This document shows positions 10,511-27,244 of a stretch of 64,000 nucleotides of DNA, in pieces. The notes under the pieces are model-generated. The model worked only from the letters and a program-made list of their open reading frames with translations. It had not been told where the DNA came from and made no database searches. The DNA comes from Diphasiastrum complanatum. Its lineage: Eukaryota; Streptophyta; Lycopodiopsida; Lycopodiales; Lycopodiaceae. Position 1 is the stretch's first letter; each line of letters begins with the position of its first letter. A program made the translations under genes and the position numbers. The stretch is taken from contig CM055098.1 in assembly GCA_029204225.1 (NCBI GenBank), positions 4,432,607 to 4,496,606 of the forward strand, read 5' to 3'.

Positions 10511-13500
10511 TCAATGCTCTGGCTCTGACTCAGACGAATGCTCTGGAGACAACTCAGGGCCCCGAGCTGACTCTCGCAGCCGATATCTCTGCCTGTCTGG
10601 AACTGGCATGGGCTGTGTATCCGAGGGGGAAGACTCGTCATCCTCATCCTCCCAATCAGCCTCCGCATCAGCCCCCAAGCAGGCCAAACCAACAACACCT
10701 GCTCCAACTGGCTGTGATACTGCACCTCTACCTGTACCTGGAGCCCTGCGTGGTCGTCCTCTCCTCCCTGGCAGTTTCTGTGCCTTGCCTTTCTTGTTCG
10801 GTGCACCCTTGGGCCTGCCTGGTCTCTTGCGGACAAGAGGAGCTGTCAATGCCTCGTCACCCCCATGCAAATCACCTGGCTGGCTAGGCTGGGCCCAAGC
10901 TGAGGCCGGCTGGGATAGGGAAGCAAAAGAGGGAACTCCCTGTGCAACTGAGCGAGGAGGATGAGCTCGTGGAGTGTGTGCCCGTGGGGCTGCTGCAGGT
11001 GGAGGAACTGGCTGTGCAGGAGGCGAGTACAGTGGCGATATGTACTGAAAGGGGCGCTGTGGTGGCCGGTACTGGTACATCCTGGGTGCTGCCAAAGGAG
11101 GAGGATGTGACGTGGGTGCTGCCACTGGAGGAGACACTGTGGATGTGGGCGCTGCAAGAGAAAACCTGGGCACAGATGGTGGCCTGCCATGGAGACCTGG
11201 TGCTGCAGAAGTGGACGGCGATGGAGGGGATGCAGGCCTAAATGGCATCGGTGGCACTGGAGGAGCTGTGCGACGCACATACACCCTCTGAGGAGCTGGA
11301 GGAACTGTAGGCACCTCATGCGGCTGCTCTGGCTGGGACTCTGTGTGTGGCATGCTGGCAAGAGATGATGGGGGCGCCCTGACACTCGGCATCTGCTGGG
11401 CCTCTGAATCCAATGTGGCAACCAAGTCGGCCAGCTGGGCATCCGAATACAAATGCTCTGGGCTCTGGGACTCATCCTGTGCACCAGCCTCTAAATCATC
11501 CTGTGCACCGACCTCTGAATCATCCTGTGCACCAACCCCTGAATCAACCCAAGCCTCATCCCGTGCCTCATCATGTGCACCCTGTAGACCTTGCATGGCC
11601 TCCCAATCTGTGCAATGAAAGTCATCAGGTGCCTCCTCTGGTGTGCTGTCGTAGTAACGGCCATGACTCTGTGCTGCATGCATCCAAACATCTGCGGGAC
11701 CAGCATCTAAACCACTCTGCCCTCTATCAAGAGCCTCCTCCATCATGTCGACATAGGTAGGTATGCCACTGCCCCCCCCTGTGTGCCCTGCCTGTCTGCC
11801 GGTATAACCTGTGCCATGTGTCCCACCTCTGCCACGTGATGCACCTGTGACCCCTGCCCGTGGCGTGTGCCCTGCACCTGTATAATCTGCCTCATCCCTC
11901 TCTGGTCTGGCAAACACAACCCGAATGGGCTCATCCTCATCATGCTCATCCTCTGACACTGGCTCATCTGCCTCATACAATGGGGGCTCTCTGTGCTCAA
12001 GCCCAAGCTCTCTCTCTCTCATCTCGGCAAGCTCCCTCTCTCTCTCTGCCATCAACTGTGTGCCCAGGTCATCTGCAGGCATGGGATGGGTGCTGTCCGT
12101 AGGCAAGTCAACCTGGCGCTCCAAATCAGATATCTTCGTCTGCAAGGTTTAAAATTTGCATGTCAGAGAGACAACTTTATCAAGAAATGAAATCAACATA
12201 CCAGGAGTCAACCAACATGCTATGAAAGATTAGCTTATCACCTGCAATGCGCTCGTAATGGTCGGAAGCCTCCTGGCGAGACGTGCGTTGGTGCTACAGA
12301 ACACCAACCGCTCCAACTGACTCACTGATAACCGGTTTCTTCTCCTCGTGTGAATGAGTGCCCATGTGCTCCAATTACGCTCACACACGGAGGCAGCACA
12401 GTCCTGTGGTGCATGCATTGAAATACTTCAGCACATTGTGGCAGAGGTGGAACTTCAACGAAACACAAAAATGGAGGATAAAATGAGATGCATACCTGAG
12501 AAAGGACACGCAGTGCAAGACGCTGTATAGATGGGTATGTGCTACCGAACATGGTCCACCAGGTAATGGGTAGCTGCCTCCTCTCTGGATCCTGGGCAGC
12601 CGGGTGGCCGAATGTGCCCATGCCGAAACGAAATGCAGCGAGCTCCTCCATGAGCCTGATAGGATCCAAACCTATGTGTGGACCCACCCTGTGAATGTAC
12701 TGAAGCCAATCGGCCTCGAGCTCCCTGTCTGCGATCTGTGTCGGAGAGAGGAAGAGGGGATGCAGCATGTGTGCAACGCTGTGGATACTCCTGTGGAAGT
12801 AGTTCCATCGCGTCTCCCATATGAACTTCAGCTCTGTCATCCTGCAGGTGAGGGGCATGTGGTTTAGGGCATTACGAAAAAGCTTAACATTGACAGAAAA
12901 ACAAACTAGCAAGTACTGAAAAGATAAAGGTCAATTGCAACACTGTACCGCTTACCTCTCTGGCTGCAAGATGGGCAGCTGCAGAAACTGTCCAATCCGG
13001 TCCATGAGCTCATACACCAGTCCAAGTGTCGACCCCTCGCTGTCAGCCATGCGGAGCACAATGTAGAGTGGTCGAAGCAGTCCTGACAATGTCTGTGCAT
13101 CCCTCCAGAACTGGTCTCCCCTCACCGTGGAAGAAAAGTGCTCCCCATCCTCAGTGTGCGGAAATGTACTGGCACCCCAAAGATCACTGGCAACCATCTG
13201 TAGAAGCTGGGCCCTGCACCTGATCAAACGGTCGATGACCACCAAGTCGAATGCAAAGCGCGTGGGGGCAGGCTTACGGAGGTCCAGATGGCTGAACACC
13301 CGGAACATGGCAAGAACACGCCTCTTTCTGGTGACAAAAGTCACCAGGAAGAGGGCCTCCCGGACGATGGCTCTAACCCAGGGAAGTGCTCCAATGTCCC
13401 CCATCAAAAGGTCTATGCCGTGGGCTGCACAGGGGGTATGAACAATATGAGGGAACTCGGCCTCTAGCAGTACACCCATCTGAATGCAGTTCGTGGCATT

Positions 13501-14829
13501 GTCCGTCACCACCGTGACGACATGCTGTGGGCCTATGGCTAGGATGGAAGACCTGATGACATCAAACATGAACTCTGCAGATATGACTCTCCCCCCCCTG
13601 CTGCAATCCACTGCCCTCAAAAACTGTGTGCCCATGCAGCTGGAGACCAGTATGTTGAGGATCGGCCTCCTCCTGACATCAGTCCAGCCATCGGACATGA
13701 TGCTGCAACCGTAAGTGGCCCAGTGCCGACGCAGAGGCTCCATCTCTCTAGACAAGGACTCGACCCTATCCCTCAGCATGTGTGTGCGGACAACCTCTGA
13801 ACTAGGGACTCTCCAGCTAGGGCTGACAGACTGTGCAAGGCGGAAGGCCCTTCTGAAGGGCTCAGAGTCGGTGATGGCAAAGGGCAGGTTCAGCTCGTAA
13901 ACCAGACTGGCCACGGCCTGTGTGGCCTCTCTGTCCATGTGCGGCTGATGCGCGCCGCGAATGGTCTGCTGCACGAGGGCTCTCCCTGGTGGACGACGGG
14001 TGGTGGACCTCCAGCACGGTGCACCAACCGTGACGGGAATGGACGATGACGCGACAGGCTGGGCGCTGGTGGATGCATCGGCTGTAGACGTGGAATGGGG
14101 AGAGTGGGATGCACTGGCAGGGATGGGTGCAGCAGCATAGGTGGGGTGCACTGGTGGAGGGGCAACATCTGGCATGGGGTACGAAAACTGCTGGCTGAGG
14201 AGGTCATCCGGATGGGAAGGGAAGGAAGAAGGGATCTCTTCCACATCCTCGAAGGCCCGCCCAGTACCATCCTGGGCCTGCTCGGGTGGCGGAGAGTCCA
14301 TGAGAAAGTCGTAGACTGGTGGAGTGCGAGCAACGGTGGGTGGTGGTGGAACCGCAGTGGCAACTGTCGGACGCGATGGGACGGGATCCACCGGAATCTG
14401 AGCAGATGGGGGTGCATGAGGCAGAGCTGTCTGAGGGGCAAAGGGACCAGAGGAGGATGCACTCCCTCTCCTCGTGCGTGCCAGCCAAGCAGGCAGCAAC
14501 TCTGGGTTAGTCACATAAGGAGCGGTGCAAAATCGGAGAACGCCCTCCGAAATGGTGTTCTCCCCTGCCACGAGCCGCGGCCCGTAGGTGTCCAATAGTC
14601 GCTGCCTGTCGGGGACGGTCATGCTGCCACAAGGGGCAGCATTCAAGGTGGCACCATTTTTGGCGCGTGCACCGAGCAGATGGCCTTTAAGGCGAGTGAG
14701 GGATGCAGCAAACTCGACGAGACAGTATCGGCAGCGCACGATCTTCTGACCGGTCTTGTTGGCCTTGTCGGCAACCCGCCTGACAATGTCTACCTCGTCC
14801 CACAGACCGGAAAGGTCGGATTGCACCAT
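10511..14829 (-). CDS. hAT transposase of element B (four exons, 1,336 aa, AT-hook tail)
   Basis: Exons read from the minus strand are 14829-12956, 12841-12496, 12403-12242 and 12139-10511. All junctions are GT-AG and the exons sum to 4,011 nt, an unbroken frame with stop. BED-like finger: C33, C36, H50. A Pro/Ser-rich linker spans about 120-290. The DUF659/hAT core has SDGW (D380), TDNAT (D443) and CAAH (C467, H470). The hATC block has CERNWS (E748) followed by RRNRLS. These match the D, D, E and CxxH of hAT catalytic cores, so the enzyme should excise and reinsert the element. About 590 residues follow hATC, acidic then Pro-rich, with an imperfect GAQDD repeat (about 997-1018) and two AT-hook-like sites (RPGRPKG at about 1232; RRGRPRR at about 1253). 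That tail is unusually long for hAT enzymes. The start at 14829 puts MVQSDLSGLWDEV ahead of the finger; an upstream in-frame ATG at 14925 is less likely. Confidence 0.85.
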
Positions 14830-15128
14830 TGCGATGGAGAAAACTAAGGACAAAACGCTGGAAAAAAAACAGCAGGGTACACTATGTGAGAGACGCTGAA
14901 AATGGGCGAAGGCAGGTTCTTGCAAATCAGATGCAAGGCAGGGCGGTCTGTGGACGAAGGGCGACGCAAATCAGACGCAAGGCAAGGAAGACAGGGCAGC
15001 AAAACCAGTAGCGAAGGCAGGGCAACGATGGCTGGAAAAAAATTGGGAGAGAAGAAGCGAGGGGGGCGGGTAGATTAGGTTTAAAAAAATTTCAAAAAAT
15101 ATTAAATATTAATTATATTAATATATTA

Positions 15129-15213
15129 TGGTACCGCGGTACCATCATGGTACCGCGGTACCAGTACGGTCCCGCGGTACCGGGATCCGCGGTACCCAGT
15201 ACCGCGGGACCTA

Positions 15214-15215
<2 letters not shown>
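15129..15215. repeat. right terminal/subterminal GGTACC array of element B
   Basis: GGTACCGCGGTACC words occur repeatedly and end ACCGCGGGACCTATG. This is the inverted partner of 8971-9065. Confidence 0.8.
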
Positions 15216-16994
<1,779 letters not shown>

Positions 16995-17708
16995 CACACT
17001 TTTTAAACCCTAAACGCACACTCTCCTCTTTGCCTTTCTCTCTCCCTCTCTTCCTCTCTTCGTCAGATTTCTATCGGACACACTTCTTGGATTTTTAAGT
17101 GGTCCGAGCATTGTGAATCTAAAGTAACACATATGAAAGCTCTCATAATTGTTATCATCGGGTTTCAAAAACACATTTGACAATTATAACATATCGAGTA
17201 TCATAATGCCCCCCCACAAAGTATCATGTATTTTAAGAAGTGGTTGCAAGTGCCTCCACGACTTCATTCTCTAGAAGAATTTTTTACAGGTCAAAGGTTG
17301 AAGGGTTAGTGTTCTTAACAAGAGTCCCCATGAATGAGATACCATAATTGCTGATGGATGTCATAGATGTGTGTAGACATTTGATGATGTTCTATCCTTG
17401 GTAAAGAAACCACAAAGTTGACATGTAGGCTAAAGAATGGCACTTCTATCCATGAAAGAGTAGTTTGGAATAACTCTAATTCTAGATGCTACACTTTCAC
17501 AATTGGGAGATATGTCCCTCTCTTCATCTTCAACCTACTATTTGCTTGAAATACCATGAAGTTGAAACATGCACGCTTTATGATAGGGATTTGGTTGTTT
17601 CATGATTTCCTTCAACACATTTTTTCTTGCAGAAGCATGACCCTTAAGAACATCCTTTTCTTGGAAGAGCACAACTATAAAGACATCTCTTCATGATATT
17701 CGGATTGG

Positions 17709-18242
17709 GTGGCAACTATGTGTGAGAAGTACATTCACACACAAATCCCAACTGTAAACCCATCTTACAGGTCAAGTGCGGTAAACATAACCCCGGAGTT
17801 TGTGCGAAAAAACATTTTATACAAGACTCCCGAAAATGAAAGTAGATCTACCAGGAAGAAGAGATTGGACCGTAGGAGACGAGCCAAGGCTAGGGCCTTG
17901 TCAGTACGTGGTGTACGGAGTACAGATGTGTCCCTACGTAGCGATGGTGCATTGACTTCAGACATCAATGTACAATCACTTGGAAGTATTCACTGGGAAA
18001 CATGCGCCCAAGTATCCATTGGACGAGTTTCAGCTCGATTCCGATGTCGTTTGCCTGAAAACGCCCTTCGTGTCAGAAGAAACGCCATTAGGGCACAAAT
18101 GAATGGATTACTTTTTGGCATTCTCGAGAAGTGGTCCACTATCACTGAACGAAGTCCGTTTTGCCTGCCGTCTGTTCCATACTGTGCTGCACGTGGAGAC
18201 AAACCTGCAGCACCAAACCAAGTTCCAAACCGTCCAATATAA
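17709..18242 (+). pseudogene. Helitron-like N-terminal ORF fragment
   Basis: An open frame of 177 codons. Its middle reads ITPEFVRKNILYKTPENESR followed by KKRLDRRRRAKARALSVRG. The same TPE-x-VR-xN-x-Y-x-TP-x-ES-R plus basic block occurs at 39408-39743 and 40062-40330, directly ahead of Helitron Rep sequence, so this is read as the 5' part of a Helitron ORF separated from its Rep/helicase. The last third (about 18000-18242) has no recognised motif. The ATG is not secure, and no HUH or helicase motif follows. Confidence 0.4.
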
Positions 18243-18431
18243 GCGTAAATAAACTTTTGTCCAAGTCAGTAACCTTGAAACTAGTACATGGAAGCATAAA
18301 GACATCGAGTTTTGGAGAAATCAATGCATGCACATGCACTCATATAGACACGCACACAAGCACACAAATCCACACACACCCGCGCGCACCCGCCATCGGC
18401 AGACATACTTGAGCGTTTGGGATCTTCCAGC

Positions 18432-18832
18432 CATAGTAGCAGGGGAATGTCATTCCACCCCCTATGGAATAGGGAAACATGTTTCTCCCCATTCCCTGGC
18501 CTAGGAAATGGGAGAACGGTTGTTCCCCAATTTTGTAGCAAGAAAACAGGCAAGAAACGGATGGGGAACGGGTTTCCTGGCCGTTCCTCCACTGTAACTC
18601 CAACAAAGTCATTTTTTGCTAAATTTGGAGCTCTTTCTGCTCTTGAAAGCCTTCTCAAACTATTGTATAGGTGTTCTCCCATTGAAACATGTCTTTTAAG
18701 CCTCAATTGAAGCTCATATGCTAATTTCCATATGTCGTTCTCCACCGTTCCCGGTCCCCCATTTGAGTCGTTCTCGTCCCCTTAGGGGATGTCGTTCCCC
18801 ATTCCCGTTCCCGCCATTCCCTGGCTACTATG
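18432..18832. mobile_element. hAT MITE with 8-bp target-site duplication
   Basis: A 401-bp element with left tip CATAGTAGCAGGGGAATG; the complement of its right tip is CATAGTAGCCAGGGAATG. It is flanked by CTTCCAGC (18424-18431) and CTTCTAGC (18833-18840), an 8-bp duplication with one mismatch, diagnostic of hAT. Subterminal regions are full of GGGAACGG and GTTCCC words. It has no coding capacity and shares the CATAG tip with element B. Confidence 0.8.
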
Positions 18833-18840
18833 CTTCTAGC

Positions 18841-22100
<3,260 letters not shown>

Positions 22101-22109
22101 CAGCGCCAC

Positions 22110-22217
22110 CTAGATCGAAAAAATCATCGTCCGTCAACGACATACTGAATTTCCAAATCATCGGCCGCCACCTAGATCGGCCGCCATTGCCCGTCAACGA
22201 CGGGCACTCTTTACTAG
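22110..22217 (+). mobile_element. Helitron 3' terminus (end 3)
   Basis: Closely related to the terminus at 8740-8894. It has the hairpin GCCCGT/ACGGGC (22189-22194 and 22200-22205), an 8-base spacer, CTAG at 22214-22217, then T. Upstream GACATACTGAATTTCC and GATCGGCCGCCATTGC match end 1. Confidence 0.65.
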
Positions 22218-22389
22218 TATACAGTATAAAACTATTTTAGAGAGAGAATGTGTGAGGTGCCGTAAAAAATGTCACGCTTTTGCCGGCAAAAAATGTCACC
22301 CATTTGCAAAAGGAAAAGCTAAATAGGTTTTAAAAAAAATGGTAAAAAAAACACAGCCTCCAAAAATATATATACACTCTTTGTGGGTA

Positions 22390-22428
22390 AGCGCCCATTG
22401 CTCGTCATCGACAGGCACAAGCAACTAG
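22390..22428 (+). mobile_element. diverged Helitron 3' terminus (end 4)
   Basis: GCTCGTCATCGACAGGC forms an imperfect hairpin, followed by ACAAGCAA and CTAG (22425-22428), then T and a TG-rich microsatellite. It has the same layout as ends 1 and 3 but is more diverged. Confidence 0.45.
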
Positions 22429-22430
22429 TA

Positions 22431-22435
<5 letters not shown>

Positions 22436-22491
<56 letters not shown>
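22436..22491. repeat. (TG)n microsatellite
   Basis: A pure TG run just after a Helitron-like 3' end. Confidence 0.95.
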
Positions 22492-22494
<3 letters not shown>

Positions 22495-22727
22495 GTGATC
22501 TGAATTCCACTACTTTAGTTAGGATTTTTTTTGCAAAAAAAAAAGTTTCGAAATTATGGTCTATCGTTTACGACTCAATGCTTAAAGTTTGGTGTTTAGT
22601 GTTTGTTGTTTTACTGTTTTCTATTTTGTATTTGTATTTCAAGTTTAGTAGTAGAGTTGTTAGGGTCCAAGTTTACAATTTGCGCTTTTTTTATTGGGGA
22701 TTTTTGAGTTTAGATTTAGGTCACATC

Positions 22728-25660
22728 ATGCCTAAGCCGCCATATTGGAATGAGGTACATCTTCTATAGGACGAGGCTGGTAGATATGGTGAGACTTGCG
22801 CTAAGCGCCGGAAATGTCCCTTTTGCCTTTCTGATTACTCCAACACGCTCACCAAAGTGAGGGCTCATCTTGTCGGTGCATCTGAAGGGGCCACAGTTGG
22901 CTCCAAAGGCAGAGCCAATGCCCTCATCTACCGGTAGTATCCCACTTTCGTCAAACCTAGAGCCTAATGTTGATGTTTGAGCCGCACCCCACCACCTCAT
23001 CCTCCTACATTCAGATCCACCTCATGTTCCACCATGCCTCAAAGCACTATTCGTCAATCCTTTCGACGGCGGGCGCAACGATGATGCAGCTGATAGGACA
23101 TTGGCTAGCATGTTTTATGGCTTGAATCTGTCGTTTGCTATAGCAAACACCCACCTATTCAGAGACGACATTATTTTTGTGACTACATGCATCCCTGCCT
23201 ATAGCCTCCGACCGCTAAGGCCCTATGCACCACACACCTTAGGGCAGTGTACGACTGTGTTCATGCACAATTGCCCTAGCTTAGGTCAAGTTGGGAGCAC
23301 ATGGCAAATGGATGGACTGTCACTCAAAGTAGGTTGGTCATCAGCATTCTCATTTCCAAATTGCATGGGCACCATGTTTTGGAAGGCCAAATGAACTCTT
23401 CTCGCGTGGGTGCCATCCAAGATGGGCGCTACATATTCAAGCAAATTGAGAGAGCCATATAGCATATTGGCCCCGCTCATGTGGTGCAGGTTGTCACAGA
23501 CAATGCATCCAACTACTTTGAAATGGGTGGCCTTGCTATTCGAGAAAATTTTTCCTCTAGATCGGGCCATTGCTATCATATCTAGAGCCATGACCGTAGT
23601 GAACTTTGTCAGATAGAGGCATCGAGCCCTAGACATGTTTCACATGCACAGCCACTAGGACCGATAGAGGCGTTGAGCCCTAGCCATGTTCGCATGCACA
23701 GTCGCTGGGACCTTCGAAAGCCTGCTTTCACCAGATTTGGATATCGTGTATTGGTGCTTGAGCATTTGCTCAAGTGTTGCAAGTTGCTACACAGGATGGC
23801 ACCATCCACAATGACATTCTGATGGATTATGTTGATGAAGTCAATGCACATATTCTTATGAATCCAAGACTACTACTTGCTACGTCTTAGGTTCACTTTT
23901 GTTAGGTCTTAACCTATTTGCTATGATTTTTTTAGTGGTTCTTGCAGGAGCTATTGTCGTTTCATCTTCACCCGCAGCTACAAATTGATTTAATACCGAA
24001 TCCTATTTGAAGTATGTCAAGCGCCTTACTCCTTTTCGTGTCCCCCCGACAATTCTTATTGTTCTGATTATGAAGGGAATAAATATACATCATGCTATGA
24101 CACTATCTCATGCTGAGAAACGTGAAACAGAACCACGATTTAGGTTGCGCGTACCACAATTTAGGTTGCGGGTAACATTTTCACTTCTAATAGGGTCATA
24201 GTTAGTTGCTAAAGAAAAGCATAGTATGTGTTGATGGCAATTGGTGATCATGGTTTATTGCTTGAATGTTTTTTGCTTGTAGGATGGAGCAGCTCAAAGG
24301 TATATGGTTACGGCGATGGGATAAGTTCCATCAACCCATTCATGCAGTGGCTCACATACTACATCCTCTATGGCGGTCAGCTAGCCAACTACATGATGAG
24401 GAGCAATCAGCTAATTGGGACACAGATGTGTCATGGATCTACTCAAGACAAGGGTAGTTATACGAGTTCGAGGTTCTGTACAACAGGTACAAAAGCCAAT
24501 TGAGAACATTCTCAAGAGAATTGGCAAAGGAGAGATAGCAGAGTTCAAGCAGTTACATGGTGGGGGATTTTTGGGGACCTCACACTTGTTTTGATGAGGC
24601 TCGCGCTTCGTGTCCTCTCACAGGTATTTACCATACGCTTTTTTTTTGGTTCATCATTGTCTTTTTTTTTCTCTATGGTCATCTTTTCGAGAAGGGTTTT
24701 AATTGTACGTAGTAGTTTTTTTTAGGACTGCTCGGCATCAGCATGTGAGAAAAATTGGAGCACTTTGGTGCTTGTTCATACAAAAAAGCGCAACAGGCTA
24801 TCAGTGGAGCAATGCGAGAGGTTGGTGTTTTACAACACCAACAGTAGGTCCCATATCAAAAGGAGCCCTCTTTCCATCTTGGAGGTGAACCCAGATGATT
24901 GTGTGATGTTTCATGAGGATGGGATAGAGCCAGTTGTACAAGAGGAGGAGATTTACGAGGATATCCAACATGAGGTGCTCCGTCAGAGACGATTGACTAG
25001 ATATGCCACCAAGGCCCCCACCGATACAGCTGCATCCGACCATGATGTTTCCAATATACACCCCTTTCAACGTCTACTATGCCTACTCAAATAATGAAAT
25101 ACCTTGTTTCGAGTTATGAAATTACGAATTGAACAATTGTATTGCTTATGGGCTTTTTGAATGTGTTGACTTTGTGGATGTACTGACCTTGCGTCCTCCA
25201 TGTGTAGCCTCGAGGATCAGCATGCATGCCCATCAGGGGGGTGGACCATGGGCAAGAGGAGGTAGCAGCGAGCTTTGACTTCACACACATTTCCCCTACA
25301 CCTGTTGTGCCACGATATGTCAATCTAGATGCAGAGACCCAAGCAGAGCCAGAAGACAAGATGTTGGAGTACTTGTTGAAGACCATGTTGAGCACAAAGG
25401 GATTTTTTAATGGCAGGTCCACTCGCAGTGTACGAGCTAGGGCTACTGGTGGATCCAACAGTAGGCCCAACCTAGTTGACTTGTAAGAGCCAAGAGCATG
25501 TGCCAACGGTACATCTACCGCCCCACCTATTCTTAGCGGCAAGGGTAGGGGTAAACCTCGAGGGCTATTAGACGTCAAATTTAGCAAAGGCAGGAGTCAA
25601 TTTGCTGGAGGCAGAGGCAGAGGCAGAGGCATACGCAAATTTGGGCAGTTTCTTTATGTA
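22728..25660 (+). pseudogene. hAT transposase, copy C, heavily decayed
   Basis: Segments in all three frames follow the order of the element B transposase. 22728-22900: BED-like finger (CPFC, later HLVGA) with an in-frame TAG at 22767-22769. 23100-23400: DUF659 region, where the first catalytic motif reads ANGWT (Asp to Asn). About 23490-23530: VVTDNASN. 23690-23790: DLRKPAFTRFGYRVL. 24283-24430: RRWDKFHQPIHAVAHILHPL. 24545-24622: LALRVLSQ then a GT donor. 24727-25090: CEKNWS, KKRNRL and VNPDDC. A Gly/Arg-rich tail (GGRGRGRG) ends near 25660. A ~52-bp tandem duplication at about 23611-23713 and several frameshifts show it is dead. The terminal repeats of this copy were not found. Confidence 0.75.
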
Positions 25661-25989
25661 TTGGCGTACATCTGTAATGTTTCATGGTTTTTAAATGATG
25701 TTATGGTTTTGTTCATAATTTTATGGTACTGGGTCAAAATGTAGTTTAAATGAAAAAAAGACCATTCCATAATTTTGGTAATTTAGCCGGGCATAGTAGA
25801 TTTTTGAAATTGAGAGATAACTTGTGAAAAATTCTCTAAACATGAGATAAATTTGCATTTGACTCCTAGGTGCAAGCAAAAAGTTGTTTGTTTATAATTG
25901 TTTTCATTGACAAGAATTGGATTCTTGGAAGGTACAATGTGAATTCAAAAATAGCTCTCTTCAACAAATCTTGTATTCTTAAGTTAGAT
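25661..25989. other. intergenic, no gene recognised
   Basis: AT-rich sequence between hAT copy C and the next CATAG tip. Nothing diagnostic. Confidence 0.4.
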
Positions 25990-26740
25990 CATAGTTGCAC
26001 AAAATCGCGTTTCTGGGAGGAGACGTTTCGGAAACCGCATTTATGAGAAACGCGTTTCTCCTCCCAGAATCGCAAAAAAAAAAAAAAAAAAACCTTTTTT
26101 TTTTTTTTGGAAAAATAGCTTATGGCTGAAAATTTTTTAGGGGATCAATGGTCAAAAGAGCGTTTTGCCTCTCATAAGTGCAGTAGATGGGGCACAAACA
26201 GATCTTATTTTCAATAGCTATTTGGTTATTATTTGCTCTGGTTTTCAATAAATGCTCAGGGGGTTCGGGGAGCGGTAGCCCCCCGGTGGGAGGTTTGGGG
26301 GGCAACGCCCTCCAACGGCAGGGTCCGGGGGCTGCCGGTAGACCCCGGCCCGGACGGGAAGGCCTCTTCATGACTTGGCCTTCCACTCCCTGAGCGAAAA
26401 CACACTTACTGGGACCATCTGTGATCGTAACAGACATGCTAGAGGTTAGTTTTGAATTTTTATCCTTCACAGATTAATGCACCTGAACTGGACCATCCTG
26501 CACCTGAAACAGTCGGCAAATTACACAGTAATAATGCTCTTAATTAGAGCTTTCATCTGATACCCATATTGCAAAAAAAACCCAAAAAAAAAAAATTTAA
26601 AAAAACGTTTCTGGAATTTTATCTTATTTTCAATCAATGCTGAATTTTTTATGCATTATTTAATAATTTTCCTTCGTAGATTAAATACGATTTTTTTTTT
26701 TATTTTTAATGCCACGTTCCGGAACGGGCAACTATTGTGT
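25990..26740. mobile_element. possible hAT-like MITE with GAAACG/CGTTTC words
   Basis: It starts CATAGTTGCACAAAATCGCG. A near-perfect inverted repeat follows (26007-26023 against 26057-26073, one mismatch). Further CGTTTCTGG and CGTTCCGGAACG words occur to about 26730, where GGGCAACTATT could be a mutated right tip. No 8-bp duplication joins the two ends, so the right boundary is doubtful. A GC-rich insert at about 26260-26370 is unexplained. Confidence 0.35.
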
Positions 26741-27244
26741 GCACACACACACACACACAGCTTACACTTCACAAAACTGAAATGCCATGCACACACACAT
26801 GAATATGCAACGTTCTTTCTTAGAGTCTTCCACTACCACAGCATCACCATATTTGTTGAGCTCCTGCATATGCGGCTTTATGTCCATAATTAGGGCAGGG
26901 AAATCTGTTCAATGCTGGACATCAGATTTACAGCAGCAAAAAATTCTAGCATGCAAAAAAGGAGCTTTAGAAAAAAAAAATCGTCGGTTTTTCTGCCAGA
27001 TAAACTCATGTTGTTTGTCAACTACTCTTAAGATCAATGGAGTGCTTTGGTTATAAGCCTGAGTAGAATCGAACTCCAAATCTTAAGGTGAGAAAGGAGC
27101 CATCAACCAACAGAACTTAATTAGCAGACAACAGTTTATCAATCAACCGAAAACAAAATCATGAACTTTAGGTAATAAGAAGAACTACATTTCTATGCAA
27201 GAACTATGGATTTCTATCTACTAAGAAGTTAATAAAAGCTTCAC

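Larger units (their letters stand above)
8971..15215 (-). mobile_element. hAT element B, apparently complete (6,245 bp)
   Basis: The left tip CATAGTACCTCGTGGTACC (8971) and the complement of the right tip, CATAGGTCCCGCGGTACTGG (15215), are imperfect inverted repeats. Each is followed by an array of GGTACC/CCGCGG palindromes. The element carries two convergent genes: an accessory ORF (9622-9987, plus) and a four-exon transposase (14829-10511, minus) with an unbroken spliced frame. AT runs flank both tips. hAT transposases cut and paste with 8-bp duplications; B has all parts expected of an autonomous copy. Whether it is mobile now cannot be told from one copy. Confidence 0.85.

Noticed and set aside
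10846-14598. Many long plus- and minus-strand frames over the transposase
   Set aside because: GC-rich coding sequence yields long shadow frames. Only the minus-strand exon set gives BED, DDE and hATC motifs and a frame that closes.
26260-26400. GC-rich Gly/Pro-rich coding exon
   Set aside because: Open on both strands through GC bias only; no splice sites or motif.
25990-26740. Complete hAT element with right tip at CAACTATT
   Set aside because: The proposed right end lacks CTATG and no 8-bp duplication matches AGTTAGAT at the left, so only the left end is supported firmly.
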